From Leptasterias polaris (taxonomy: Eukaryota; Echinodermata; Asteroidea; Forcipulatida; Asteriidae), in assembly GCA_037783415.1 (NCBI GenBank), contig JAZGTN010000223.1, forward strand, positions 124,001-188,000: a DNA stretch of 64,000 bases, given 5' to 3'. Below are positions 1-10,989 of this stretch, piece by piece. Positions within the stretch are counted from its first letter, which is position 1. Each line of letters opens with the position of its first letter. The translations under genes were made by a program, and so were the position numbers. The notes under the pieces are model-generated. The model searched no databases, had not been told where the DNA came from, and saw only the letters and a list, made by a program, of their open reading frames with translations.

Positions 1-1274
1 TCAATCCCAAGAAAATTCTCGGCGCAGTTGCATTCACAATTTGTCCTGTCCAATGTCCCACCATTTGTACAGTATAAATTACACGCTGAAAATGAATAAT
101 AATAATAATATGTACACCATACAAATGATTTCACTATATTTGCAAACATGGAATTATGGATGCGGAACATTTTACTCTAGGTACAATGTTCAATCGAATA
201 ATAATGTTTTGATATTAACGAAGAATGTTTAGTTCCAAGGCTTATCATTTTATAAACTTGTTAACATAGGGCCAATTATTGTTCTGTAAAAATAACCTTC
301 TTAAAAACTATTAATTGATATCTTTCCCGGGATTTTGACGCCTTCCAAATGTTCATTGTCATACAATCACTAAGAAAACATTGACTTGTATAACCACTGG
401 CAATTTAGTGCTTTATACAGGTTTTTCCTGTCAAGTTTCCGGCAAAAAACCCTATCATTATTTCTACGTAGAAATTTTTTTCAGCATAGACAAACACAAA
501 GATTCTTTTTTTAATCACATAAAATATATAAATACTAACATTAAAAAACTGTTCAATAGCACTTTAAAATAAATATAATATTTGAACTTCCGGTTTTGAC
601 AGGAAGCAAAGTCAAATCAGGTAGCTAGCAAATGTACATATCTTTCAAACATCAAACTTCACTGAAAATGCATAGACTCAAGCCGTCCTTCTTGTGGTTC
701 TCAAGAGAATGATATTTTGAAATATTAAACTTTGATTAAAGTGTAATTCGAAAACCGATGACAACATCATAGCGTCATTGCTAACTTATTTATATTTACA
801 CGTTCGGATTTCAAAATGTGTCAAGTTTTTACCTATTTGAACATGCATCAAGTTTTTCACAAAATAGTACATCTTAAAGTTGTCACTTAGGATGACGACG
901 TCATTACTATTATAATAGTACGGTCAAACGGTCAATCGTTATTTCATTCACAGAGACCATGTCAATTCATATTGTTAGACCTCAAAACGAGCCCCGGAAA
1001 TATTTGCTCAATTCAACTACCGTTTCGACCGGAGATCAAGGTCAAATTGTGGTCATGCAATGCAACCTTTATGAAGTGTGTTAATCTTTCATATGACGTA
1101 TAGATTGCGATATAAGCTGACATGGTTCAGAAGGTTTTTGAAATACTAAAATTTGAAATGATGTTAACACCTGATGATGTATTGATGATGTCACTATACA
1201 GCATTGTTGCAGTTCTAGCTATATGTGGTTTTTGATTAATTTCATGATAACGTGGTGGAATTTTTACATATAAA
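1..1274. other. No gene seen; degenerate repeat-like DNA
   Basis: I find no convincing coding sequence here. Short open frames are AT-rich and have no recognisable motif. Between about 580 and 1130 the sequence carries scattered motifs such as cttccggttttgac and gacgacgtcattac. They resemble the 'acttccgg / ggtcaa' and 'gacgtcat' motifs of the repeat family that fills 39.9-64 kb, so this is probably an old diverged member of it. That link is an inference from short motif similarity. Confidence 0.35.
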
Positions 1275-1384
1275 TTATTTCACATATAGGCCTACAGATA
1301 ATTCTGCAGTTAAGGTTAAATCAGTTCTTTCCACTCCAGTGTTCATAAAGAGACCTTGGGTTGTGACAATAGAGGCTAACTCAC

Positions 1385-1545
1385 TATTATAGACGTGCAG
1401 TGTAAATGGAAGGATGGTCAACTCTCCGATTGAGCCCGTTGCGACTTGCTCTTCCATGAGTGCCCTAAATTCCTCTCGAAATGGTCTGTCCGGATTGACT
1501 ACTCGGTTGAATATGCACTCAAAGTATAATATGGTGCTGCCAATT
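1385..1545 (-). CDS. Possible orphan internal exon, unknown protein
   Basis: On the minus strand an open frame is bounded by a pyrimidine-rich acceptor (cttcttacaacag, AG at 1547-1546) and a consensus donor (GTGAGT starting at 1384). The 161-nt exon begins at the third base of a codon and ends after the first base of one. It encodes about 53 residues including FRALMEEQV and GSIGELTILPFTLHVYN, a helix-then-strand pattern somewhat like the middle of a SEA domain; that comparison is weak. No partner exon was identified within the window. It could be a chance open frame in repeat-rich DNA or a relic exon of a host gene. Alternative reading: the frame stays open to 1631 and 1275, where the outer parts are low-complexity. 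Confidence 0.25.
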
Positions 1546-1659
1546 CTGTTGTAAGAAGGCAAATAACAACAACATTGAGTAATAGATATAAGAACTATAA
1601 TCATTTTTGTTTTTTTAAACTCATATCGCACAATGTAAAATAGTATACAATATTATTGA

Positions 1660-2790
1660 CTGCTTGGAACCGAGGTGATCGGCGCATTAAATAGAACGGT
1701 CTGGGGATCACCGAGTGAGTCGTAAGGCCTTTTCACACTGCAAAAAATCTCCGTGTTGGACACGGTTACGATCCGTGTAATGTGGACTGACCTTTTCACA
1801 CTAAAACTTTTCAACAAGGTGTCGATCCGGATACACTCTAATAAAAAAGTGAACATTTTGCAAAACTTTGCTGTGTAAAATTGCTCAGTACAAATGTGTA
1901 AAATTTAATAAATATTGGGTAAAACGAAAAATTTTGTTTTACCCCTCACTTGTGTAAAATTTAATACACAGGGAAAACGTAATACAGTACCCAAAATCAG
2001 GTAGGACATCAAATAGCTTAACACCGAGGTTCAAATCGCTCAAGAAGTGGGTAAAACACAATTTTTGAACCTCACGCAGTGTAACTTTTTCACAACAAGT
2101 GGTAAGAAGTAACAAGTCGCAGGCACAAATTACAATGATGGGGTGGACGTAATGCTGATGCTGTAGGGATTTGATGTAGGCCTATCCAAAGTTGTAAGAG
2201 AGATTTTGGCTTAATGGAAGATATTCTGTTCAGAAACAACAGTCTCTTGAAAAGAGTCAGACTGATTCAGGAAGCCATGGAGTGCTGGAACTTCATTGCC
2301 TTTGCAACACGGGAATTTCGTCACTGACAGTTTGAACCGCCAATAAAGTTCTGACATAACCAACCGGCTCTTTTCAGAGCCAACACTGCTTCCAAGAAGA
2401 GATGATCACCTAGTTTGCTCGCAAGAATTTTGTCAATGTTTGGTTTCACCACCAAACACCTATTCTGTTACCTTTTCCCAAAAGTGTATCTGGATGAACA
2501 ATGCAATGATTAATGATTAGTGCACTAATCATTGCATTGTTTTGGATTGTTTAGCAAAATAAACACTATAGTGTTTATTTTGCTAACCCCCCCCCCCCAC
2601 TGTAGTCGCTTTACCCATAGTAACTTGCTAAAAATGACATAACTATAAAGGGTAAAAGAATGATTAGCACAACGGTGTTGGGTAAGACAAATTTAACCAA
2701 TATCTGGGTAAGAATTTTACACAACCCTTGGTAAACTTTGGGTTGGGTAAGGTTTACCCAACTTTTGTGTCATGCAGGGAACATGGTTTG
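1660..2790. repeat. Dispersed GGGTAAA / TGTGTAAAA repeat region
   Basis: The stretch is studded with gggtaaaa and tgtgtaaaatt motifs in both orientations (for example 1873-1960, 2055-2100, 2640-2770), as expected for one or more non-autonomous transposons with internally repetitive ends. Just before it, 1725-1850 has two copies of ccttttcacact about 65 bp apart. No transposase frame or clean target duplication was found, so the boundaries are approximate. Confidence 0.35.
2512..2598. repeat. Two perfect palindromes followed by a C12 tract
   Basis: Positions 2512-2533 are a perfect 22-bp palindrome centred on TGCA. Positions 2551-2586 are a perfect 36-bp palindrome with arms ttagcaaaataaacacta and its complement. 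It is followed directly by a run of 12 C (2587-2598). Such AT-rich palindromes are extrusion-prone; their role here is unknown. They lie inside the GGGTAAA repeat region. Confidence 0.85.
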
Positions 2791-2848
2791 TTTCTGGGTA
2801 AACACATATTCTTAGAGCGCTCGATCCGTGTCGAAACCAACCCTGCTC

Positions 2849-5278
2849 TTTAATATAGATCTTTTGCAATACGATTCCCATCGAACCACTCAAAACTTTG
2901 TCAATAGCATTTTCAGTAATTATCATAGGCCATTAATTAACAGACCTACTCGTATCACGGACACGACTGCAACTGTTATTGACAACATAATCTCCAACAA
3001 AATCGATGGTGACGTTTCTAGTGGAATTTTATTTACTGAAATTACAGATCATCTTCCTATCTTCCAGGTCTCATCCTTAATAGATGCTCACCAGACTCGA
3101 CGGTGTACTGACCAATTTAGAAGGGTTATTAATGCCGGGAATATTGCAAATTTTTCGAATGATTTAGCTGATACTGATTGGGGTGATACTTTATCTAACG
3201 AGGATCCGAACCAGGCTTTTAATATGTTTCATTCTAAGTATACTTTGTTGTATGACAAACATTTTCCAAAGCAAAAAGTTAAACCCAAAAAGATCTCGAA
3301 GCTCAAAAGTTGGATGACCACCGGTTTAATTAAATCTGTGAAATTTAAACATAGATTGTATAAAAAATATATTAGCAAACCAACTGCATTAAATAAACAA
3401 AAGTATACAACTTGCCGTAATAAACTAAACACACTAATAAAACAAGCCAAGGCGAAATATTATCAAGATAAATTTGACAATGCTAAAAATGATGTAAAAA
3501 AGACATGGAAGATTATTAAACTCATTCTTAATAATAAAACTGGTAATCGTAAACCTGAAATGAAGCTCAACCACGAGGGTAGACAAGTAAACGATCCTAA
3601 TGAGATAGTTAACATATTTAATGATTATTTTACTAACATTGGCCCCTCATTAAATAATAAAATTCCCCAAACTGAAATTCCATACAGAGAATTTTTGAAA
3701 GGTAACTCTCCCGAATCACTCTATTTTTATCCTACCGATCAAAATGAGATCTGTGATATTGCTAAATCGTTTAAGAACGGCAAGAGTGCAGGATATGACG
3801 ATGCAAGTCCAGATGTTCTTAAATCCGTTATTTCCCAAGTTAGTCGCCCATTATGTCATGTTTTTAATTTGTCCCTATCTAAGGGTATTTTTCCCGATAA
3901 ACTTAAAACGGCAAAAGTGACTCCTATATTTAAAACGGGAGATCGCTGTGAAACAGGCAACTACAGGCCTATATCTGTTTTATCGTGCTTTTCAAAATTA
4001 CTTGAAAAACTAGTTTATATTAGAACATCTTCTTTTGTATCTAAATTTGACATCCTGTATAACGGTCAGTATGGATTTAGGAGTAAATATTCTACTGACA
4101 TGGCCGTAATGGACATGATCCATAAGATAACTAAAGGTTTTGAGAATAAATGTATATCTATTGGTGTCTTTTTAGATTTATCTAAGGCATTTGATACTAT
4201 TAATCATGATATTTTAATACATAAGCTTAATTTCTATGGTATAAGAGGGACTCCATTAAACTGGTTTTGTAGTTATCTCTCCAACAGGAATCAATATACT
4301 AAACTAGACTCGTGTTTCTCTTCTATGAATACAATTACATGTGGAGTACCGCAGGGATCTCTTCTTGGCCCATTGCTCTTCTCATTATATATAAATGATA
4401 TTTGCCAAGCTTCGAAATTATTCTCTTTTATTCTTTTTGCTGATGACACTAACATATTTTACTTGAGTAAAAACACAGACTTAGAAACTATTGTTAGTCT
4501 TGTTAATATTGAATTAGCCAAGGTGTCAATTTGGCTTCAGTCTAATAGGCTGTCACTTAATTCACAAAAATGTACATTTATGGTCTTTCGAAATAGAAAA
4601 AAGAAGTTGAGTACATCCAATTGTCAAGTTAAAATTAATAACGAGCCTATACTGCAAGTGTCACATACTAAATTCCTTGGTGTCTATATTGATGAATGTC
4701 TTTCTTGGAAATTCCATATAAAGGAATTAGAAAACAAAATTTCCAAAAATATAGGCATCATGAGTAGATTAAAGTACACTCTTCCATCAAGCATTTTGCG
4801 TACTTTGTACTGTTCATTAATTCTTTCTTACCTTTCTTATTGTAACGTTATTTGGGCTAACACGTACAAGTCAAATCTTGATAGATTGAATAAACTGCAG
4901 AAAAGGGCAATTCGTATTGTATCTAAGGTCCACTTTAACGAACATACCACTCCTTTATTTAAGAAATATAACCTTTTGTCTCTTAACAATATCAATGTCT
5001 TTCAACAAGACGTTTTTATGTATAAATTTATAAATAACCAACTTCCTGAATCGCTACATAACCTGTTTCAACGTAACAGATCTATACATAATTATAATAC
5101 TAGGACTGCATCCAAAATACACATACCTCTTGCTAGAACAACTCTTTCTCAACATACTATTTTTTTCTCTGGACCCAAAAATTGGAATTATCTATCATCT
5201 TCTGTAACTAATTGCCCTTCAATCAATACGTTCAAATGTAAATTGAAATCATTCCTACTCAACTCTCAGAGAACTTAA
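2849..5278 (+). CDS. LINE ORF2 fragment: endonuclease C-terminus and reverse transcriptase
   Basis: The truncated insertion happens to begin in frame and stays open for about 810 codons. The first ~90 residues are the end of an APE-type endonuclease (FNIDL near the start, then a TEITDHLPIF block corresponding to the SDH region). The reverse transcriptase follows: NYRPISVLS, QYGFRSKYST, motif A FLDLSKAFDTINH (about 4170-4208), motif B GVPQGSLLGPLLF, and the catalytic FADD box (about 4434-4447). A typical C-terminal region follows (YCNVIWANTY, LQKRAIRIVS). No N-terminal endonuclease or ORF1 is present. The protein would copy its own RNA at a nicked target if complete. There is no start codon of its own, so translation is unlikely. 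Confidence 0.9.
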   Translation, partial: FNIDLLQYDSHRTTQNFVNSIFSNYHRPLINRPTRITDTTATVIDNIISNKIDGDVSSGILFTEITDHLPIFQVSSLIDAHQTRRCTDQFRRVINAGNIANFSNDLADTDWGDTLSNEDPNQAFNMFHSKYTLLYDKHFPKQKVKPKKISKLKSWMTTGLIKSVKFKHRLYKKYISKPTALNKQKYTTCRNKLNTLIKQAKAKYYQDKFDNAKNDVKKTWKIIKLILNNKTGNRKPEMKLNHEGRQVNDPNEIVNIFNDYFTNIGPSLNNKIPQTEIPYREFLKGNSPESLYFYPTDQNEICDIAKSFKNGKSAGYDDASPDVLKSVISQVSRPLCHVFNLSLSKGIFPDKLKTAKVTPIFKTGDRCETGNYRPISVLSCFSKLLEKLVYIRTSSFVSKFDILYNGQYGFRSKYSTDMAVMDMIHKITKGFENKCISIGVFLDLSKAFDTINHDILIHKLNFYGIRGTPLNWFCSYLSNRNQYTKLDSCFSSMNTITCGVPQGSLLGPLLFSLYINDICQASKLFSFILFADDTNIFYLSKNTDLETIVSLVNIELAKVSIWLQSNRLSLNSQKCTFMVFRNRKKKLSTSNCQVKINNEPILQVSHTKFLGVYIDECLSWKFHIKELENKISKNIGIMSRLKYTLPSSILRTLYCSLILSYLSYCNVIWANTYKSNLDRLNKLQKRAIRIVSKVHFNEHTTPLFKKYNLLSLNNINVFQQDVFMYKFINNQLPESLHNLFQRNRSIHNYNTRTASKIHIPLARTTLSQHTIFFSGPKNWNYLSSSVTNCPSINTFKCKLKSFLLNSQRT

Positions 5279-5572
5279 TTTATTGTCATCTGTTAAGTCA
5301 TTTTAGCCAATAATAATCCGTTTTGCTTAAATATCAAGTCCATACTTAATATGTTTAACCGATCCATGTATTATTTAATTATGTGATCACGACTAAATAT
5401 TGTAATCAGTGTTCTTGTCTTATCTTGTCCTGTTCTGTAAGGCACATCCGCCACAAGCTTTTGCTTTCTAGGATGATGCCTCCACACTTGTTTTAATGTA
5501 TATGTATTATTTAATGTAATTAAGAGTAAGATTGTGGAAATAAATGTTCTATTGAATTGAATTGAATTGAAT
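2849..5572 (+). mobile_element. 5'-truncated non-LTR retrotransposon (jockey/CR1-group LINE)
   Basis: The insertion runs from the truncated endonuclease to a 3' pentanucleotide tail (attga repeats, 5551-5572). It is flanked by a 5-bp direct repeat TGCTC (2844-2848 and 5573-5577), which I take as the target-site duplication. The 3' untranslated region (about 5279-5550) has no further frame and ends after an aataaa-like stretch. Uninterrupted coding over 2.4 kb suggests a fairly young copy, dead only because it is 5' truncated. Clade assignment is by protein character alone. Confidence 0.9.
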
Positions 5573-5959
5573 TGCTCGGGAAGTGGGTTGAGAATTCTCG
5601 ATAGTCGAAAATTCCAACACGTGTCGAAAGCCGTAGTGTGGAGACCTCCGGGCTCATTTTCGACCCGTGTTGAGTGTGCAGGCGCCATCCGCACGCTGTA
5701 GTCGTTAAGCGCGTAAAAAAATCGCTGCGTAAAGAAAATCGATCTCCACTATAGATAGTTCCCAGTAGACGCCATCTTTACGGGCAAATCGCATTTTGGC
5801 TTGCAGGCGCGCCAAGCGCTCAAATTATTAACGCAGCCGCGTCGTTCACTAACCAATCATGCAATGAGTTTTGTGAAATGTGCGCGTGCTGCATGCCGTT
5901 CTCACGCGTAACGCATGACTGTGTGTTCCAAATTGCCCGTACGTCATATTGCAACCTAT
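5573..5959. other. Intergenic, nothing identified
   Basis: The sequence just right of the LINE continues the flank interrupted at 2848 (cgtgtcgaaa-type motifs occur on both sides). It then becomes GC-richer around 5700-5940 with no open frame of interest. A ctatagatag motif at 5752 resembles the TIR end of the next element but no full TIR is present. Confidence 0.3.
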
Positions 5960-7219
5960 CTATAGACTATTAACACCAGCTGGAAAAAGTGTAAATACTT
6001 AGGCTCCCTACTGGACACTGAGGAAGACATCACCAGAAGAAAAGTACTTTCGATGGTATCCTTCAACAAATTTCGAAGTGTTTTCCCATGCAACGAAACT
6101 CAAAACATTCCGTGCATTCATAGCATCCATATTTCTATACAACAGTGAATTATGGACACTAACCAAGTCACTAGAACAGAAAATCGACGCCTTTCACAGG
6201 GGGCTCGTGCGTTCAATCCTCGGCCTTCAGTGGCCCAAAAAGGTGTCAAATAAGGTGCTCTATGAAAAAACCAACGAGAAACCTTGGAGTGTCATAATCG
6301 CAAAAAGACGCCTGAGATGGACAGGCCATCTCCTGAGACTACCTGATGAAACACCAGCCAAGCAAGCGCTTATGGAGTGTATACGTCATCACAAGCTGGG
6401 GGCGGTCAAAGAACAACATGGCTGAAAAGAATAAATGAAGACCTGAAAGCCACGGACCTAAACATCAAGAACCGAAATACCTGGCACTTGGCAGCTGATA
6501 GAGTACAGTGGAGGAAACTTACAGAGTGCGCAATGTCAGATGCACTTGACGAAAGCGCTTAGATGATGATGATAGACTGTGCAAGTCTCGCGCGTATCCG
6601 AACGAGAAAACACGTCAAACGAAGAACATTTTTATTTCTGAAATCAAATCTTTGTTTTAAATTATTTTTCATGACAAAATCTGAACAACACAAATAAATT
6701 ATTACAGTTTTATGAAATTAGTTTTAGCTTTTGAAAGAAATACACAAAAGTGTGTTAATTATTATTGAAAACAAATTAAAACTCTGGGACAAGGATGCTT
6801 TTTTGATGTTAACTTTTTAGAAACCCCTTACGCGGATTCCTGATGGTTTAACGGGTCTTAAATTGACCCGTATCGCAGTTTAAAGAGGATGCTGACGCCT
6901 CAACAACCATAGACTGCAATTACAGCATCTGGTGATTATCATCGCACATCAAAAACAAGCGTTTACATAAGTTTTATGATCGGAGGCGAGCACAAAATTC
7001 TTAATTTTTTGCAATAACCGGAAGCTGAGGTCAAGTTTCATATTTTGTTATCACTTAGTATTACATTCCCAACAACATGTATAATTTTCTAGGTCATAAA
7101 CTACGTTAAACTAAAATAATTGACGAAACAAAATCTCACCCACGTAAAACTCCATATTATGGTTGGGACGACTATGGTCCCGGAAGTTCGAATGCGCGCG
7201 AGACTTGCACAGTCTATAG
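5960..7219. mobile_element. TIR element (MITE) split by an RTE-like LINE fragment
   Basis: A perfect 22-bp inverted repeat lies at 6573-6594 (tagactgtgcaagtctcg and on) and 7195-7216. The left tip of the same TIR (ctatagact) is found again at 5960-5968, upstream of the LINE fragment, and ctatag closes the right end at 7219. The simplest reading is one TA-flanked MITE whose left TIR was hit by the LINE, which duplicated atagact (5962-5968 and 6572-6578). The MITE interior (6595-7194) has no convincing gene. Superfamily unknown; the TA-rich end would suit a mariner-type element. Confidence 0.75.
5969..6571 (+). pseudogene. RTE/RTE-X-like LINE 3' end, frameshifted
   Basis: Three frames in succession cover the C-terminal end of an endonuclease-reverse transcriptase. 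First is WKKCKYLGSLLDTEEDI (from about 5981). Then comes a frame from about 6078 with FLYNSELWTLTKSLEQ, RGLVRSILGLQWPKKVSN and RRLRWTGHLLRLPDETPA, then a third frame from about 6390 to the stop at 6562. At least two frameshifts separate them. It ends in a short (GAT)n tail (6562-6572), as RTE-type elements often do. The catalytic reverse transcriptase core is absent because of 5' truncation. It is dead. Confidence 0.8.
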
Positions 7220-7329
7220 TGACTGGATTGGGCCGCTTAGCGCGCTTGTTGTGCACGTTCGATGCTGGTCGATGTTATGGCTATCGCCTATGCCTCTGAG
7301 AGGGGTATTTGCCAACCTCGTTCCCAGTG

Positions 7330-7676
7330 GCGATCTCGCCGGGCGCGATGTTGTTTTCTTTCCAAGTTTGCTTTCTTCCCAAGAACTATGTCAGTTTGGA
7401 ACAGGCTACCACCATCTGCTGTTCTGCACATAGCCCCATCCATACAGGCCTTTTTAACAGCAGCCAGCCCTGCCATCAGAGTAATGCAGCCTCTGTATGG
7501 CAACACTGTTCTCTGAACAACAAATACTTTTCCTTATTTCTGCACCTGTAAATAGTGCACGTTTCTCTTTTCTTTGGCACCTTATCCACCTGACTGTTGA
7601 CGTCACTTTCCACAAACATCCCAGTTTAGCCCAAATTGGGCTGCAAGGGGATTATTATAACAAGTAACAAGTAACA
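7330..7676 (+). pseudogene. CR1/L2-like LINE 3' terminal fragment
   Basis: Codons up to 7516 read FFPRTMSVWNRLPPSAV then APSIQAFLTAAS, the conserved last block of CR1/L2-type reverse transcriptase proteins. A short 3' UTR follows (7517-7650) and a tail of aagtaac repeats (about 7655-7674). All catalytic domains are missing. A gggtatttgccaacc motif just upstream (7304-7318) recurs at 13198-13212 and may belong to another dispersed repeat. Confidence 0.65.
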
Positions 7677-8159
7677 TCACTCTATCATATCCCCCTGGAA
7701 GTGTGACTTTGAAATATCCAAATATAAGGGATATTTTCATTAGTCCTGTGGTTGATCCATTATGTGTTAGAGACTACGCAGAGCGCACTGTCAAAGGACG
7801 CACAAGTGATAGAGCAACTGGCCCCCTCCACTGATCTCTATATACTAACTGGATAGCGCTTCGGGTTCGTGCGATGAAGGCGCCGCATCGATCGGGCCGC
7901 CATCTTACTACTCACATCATCGGTCGGTCCGATCCGGTAACTATTGTCAACAAACGGCTGATGAATAAAAATGAGTAGACTGTCCTGTCTTCTTGTCTCC
8001 TTTTGATCATCGTTCTTGACCTCAACAATGCCAGCGAGGATGTGGAAATACATTTTATGTGTAAGCATTTATGGTTTTATTTTTTCATTTGGAAATTAAG
8101 TGGAATAAACAGGTTTTAAAACGATGTAATTTGTTTGTACTTGTAAGCAGTGTTTGTAG

Positions 8160-8320
8160 TGTATCTTTAATAATAATAATAATAATAATATTTAATTCTT
8201 ATATAGCGCATTACATCAACAAATAATCTCAATGCACTTTACATAATTATTACAAATACAGGTAATCAATTATTACAAATACTGGTAATCAATTATTACA
8301 AATACAGGTAATCAATTAAA
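8160..8320. repeat. SINE/LINE 3' tail fragment plus 23-bp tandem repeat
   Basis: An (ATT/AAT)n run (8168-8191) followed by cttatatagcgca and aatgcactttac matches, in reverse orientation, the 3' end of the tRNA-derived SINE seen complete at 55991-56331. It is followed (about 8249-8318) by three tandem copies of a 23-bp unit containing acaaatacaggtaatcaa. Confidence 0.7.
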
Positions 8321-9398
8321 ACGATGATAGATTAAAATACGTTGAAGGATATAAAACGTGTGTATTGTGTACATACATTGATTGGTACATGTACATACAT
8401 GATTGTACTTGTAGTCATGTCTTTGTACTTTTTACGGCGAGAATGTCGCCTGGCCCTGAATTGCATTTTCGTTTTTCATAAATAAACACCGCACAATTTC
8501 CAGGTATGAAGAAGGTTGTTATGAAACGATATTTACAAACATTTGTGACAATTATTAATTAAAGTCAAAAGAAAAATATGATTCATAATGATAATCATAT
8601 GATTTTATGAATACAAACTGGTGTGACACGTACTTCAAATTCAAGGGGGGCACAACTTCAGAGCCCGAGGTTCCGTAAGTATCCGTAAGTATCTATAACT
8701 GTATAAGTATCCATAAACTATTTTTATCTGAATTAACAACCAACACTGTCTTGACTTGGGTTTGCACTTTGCAGTTGCACACATTTGGCATTGGTTGGTC
8801 ATATCGTTGGCAAAATGACAAACATCCATGGATTTGTGTGCACATTCACTTGACTACACATTCCCCCCTTTGTTTGGTTTGATATATCCATAAACTATAT
8901 CAGAAAATGTTGCAAAGTTAGTATTTCTTTAGAGAGAAAGGTTGGGGTTTTGTTCTAGCTACATTTGGCATCACAGATCACAGCAGATGACCAACCAACT
9001 GAGAATTTTAGTTTACGGTAAATCATAGCCCCACTTTTGAGGCCGACGACTCCAAGTTTGCCACAAGAGTGGGGTTAGGTAAATCACTGCAAGCTTGTCC
9101 ATTTCTTCTCTATCCCTTTGTAGCTTTTAGAACCCATACTTAACTGAACTGATAGTTGTTTTTAGTATATGATTGTGTGCATTTCCTTTGGTAATAATCA
9201 TGGCATACAACATGCAGGTTGGAGATGATGCTTTTTCATTAGCCATTTTACAGTGACATATGGTGCTAGACTAATGTAGACTATCATAACTTACAGCTGA
9301 TTCTAAATATTTACTCTTGTTCTTATATTGTTAATTGAACAAAAATAGAAACAAATAAAGAAAAACATGTTTAAACTGTTACTTTCCATTTGTTTCAG

Positions 9399-9570
9399 CT
9401 TTCCAATCAGTCAACCTAGTATCTTAAAGAAATGGGGGATCAGCATGAAGCAGGACAATTGGAGCCCATCAAAGAAAAGAATTATCTGCTCTGATCATTT
9501 TGAAGAGTCATGCTTTGATAGAACAGGTCAGACAACGAGACTCAAAGCTGGTATAGTGTCAACATTATGA
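9399..9570 (+). CDS. THAP zinc-finger domain exon (P-like transposase N-terminus)
   Basis: A strong acceptor (tttccatttgtttcag, AG at 9397-9398) opens an exon encoding FPISQPSILKKWG, NWSPSKKRIICSDHFEES and CFDRTGQTTRLKAG, ending at a TGA at 9568-9570. These are the AVPTIF-side landmarks of a THAP domain: the FP turn, KW, W-x-PSK, the C-x2-H zinc ligands in ICSDHF, and the RLK segment. THAP domains are DNA-binding fingers found in P-element transposases and related host proteins. The first C-x(2-4)-C pair must come from an upstream exon. A candidate at about 8029-8060 ends at a GTAAGC donor in the phase this acceptor requires, but it is very short. The stop soon after the domain suggests truncation or decay. 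Confidence 0.7.
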
Positions 9571-10042
9571 TAATTAATCCAGAGGTCAAATGTTAGAACC
9601 CCATGTGAGTAATTTTTTTTAATTACCCCTAAAGGGAATTAAATTTGCCAATTCAGTTTCCCTCATGGTTTATTTCTTGGTAAATTTTACATTAGTAACA
9701 ATTTAAATTGTCATGATTCAAAAAAATTTAAATCCTCTGTGACAGGTGTAGAAAGACTATTGTTCTGTAGAAAGACCCACTGTTTATGATGGAGTTAATT
9801 ACCCTTCTTCCACTGTTTATATTTCCACCTTAAGCTCTTATAGCACCCTGGTAGAAGTTAAATTCTTCAGAATATTTTGTACTAAACAACCCTCTTGCTC
9901 CTTGTATTGTGTGGTTAGTCACCCCTGTACATAGTTTACTTCAGATAGCAGCCTGGCAGCGTAATGAAAATACTCCACATTTATGTGTTATTCCACCATC
10001 ACCTATTTCTTAAATTGTATGTCTGGGTTCTTCATGTTTTAA

Positions 10043-10403
10043 AGGTGCTGTATACGTTTGGTAATTGGAGCCCACTGATCGTGTTAATCCTATAAATGTA
10101 GGTATTATACAATAAAATTTACCTGCAGTGAAAATTTCACTTCAAAGGGTCAAGGGTGGTCGCATTTTTGAGATATTACCAAAAATCCGGAGCGAATATT
10201 TTCCACACAGGTGTTATGGCAATTACGCTTATCAGATTCAAATGTTGGGTAATAAAAAGTGACATATTTTTCCATAACCGTAGTATTTCGAAGTTAAAAG
10301 TTTCACAAAATTCATTACACTACCCAAAGCTGCTGTACTTCTTACCAAGTAAGTTTTTATTGCCATTAATTTTCAGATTCATTACCAAAGGTATACAGAC
10401 CCT
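10043..10403. mobile_element. TTAA-flanked MITE, piggyBac-like
   Basis: Imperfect terminal inverted repeats begin AGGTGCTGTATACGTTTGG on the left and AGGGTCTGTATACCTTTGG (complement) on the right. They are directly bordered by TTAA on both sides (10039-10042 and 10404-10407). A 361-bp interior without a gene and TTAA duplication are typical of piggyBac-type non-autonomous elements. It sits inside the P-like transposon and is therefore younger than it, or was mobilised with it. Confidence 0.65.
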
Positions 10404-10989
10404 TTAAGTCTTGCCTGCCTCAATAAATTCAGACTCAGTAAGCTTAAACTTTGTATTGTTATTTATTTTGACAATCATAGGCCTAATACTCATTACTTTC
10501 TTTGGATTTTCATTCCTAAAGTTGTATTTTTGGAAATCTGATTTGGAAATATCTTTTGTTATGAACTTGTTTGGATTCGATTTTTTAATACTATGTTTTT
10601 CTTCTTAAATGTGATTGAAAACTGTATTTTGATTAATTGTATTTCTTTGTGTTTCATTTACACAGGTTTTAAGCCATTTTGATTTTAATCTATGACTTAC
10701 TTTGGCACTTGTTTTTAGTGGCTTCTTATTTGTTTCCCCGGTGTTAAGTTTGATTTACTTTATTCAAGTGATCCATTTTGGGGGGGTTACACCTCCACTA
10801 AGTATGATAATTGTATCAAAGGGACATTATTTTATAAGACTTGATTTCATGTGTTGCATTGAGATTTGTCAGGTTGTTAAAAGTGAGGTACTGTAAAGAA
10901 TTACTGTATAATATCATCCCTGAAGTAATTTTGCAGAATGTGTTGTCCCTTTGAAGGTGGATGTTTTTCCATGATGAGATAGTTTTATT

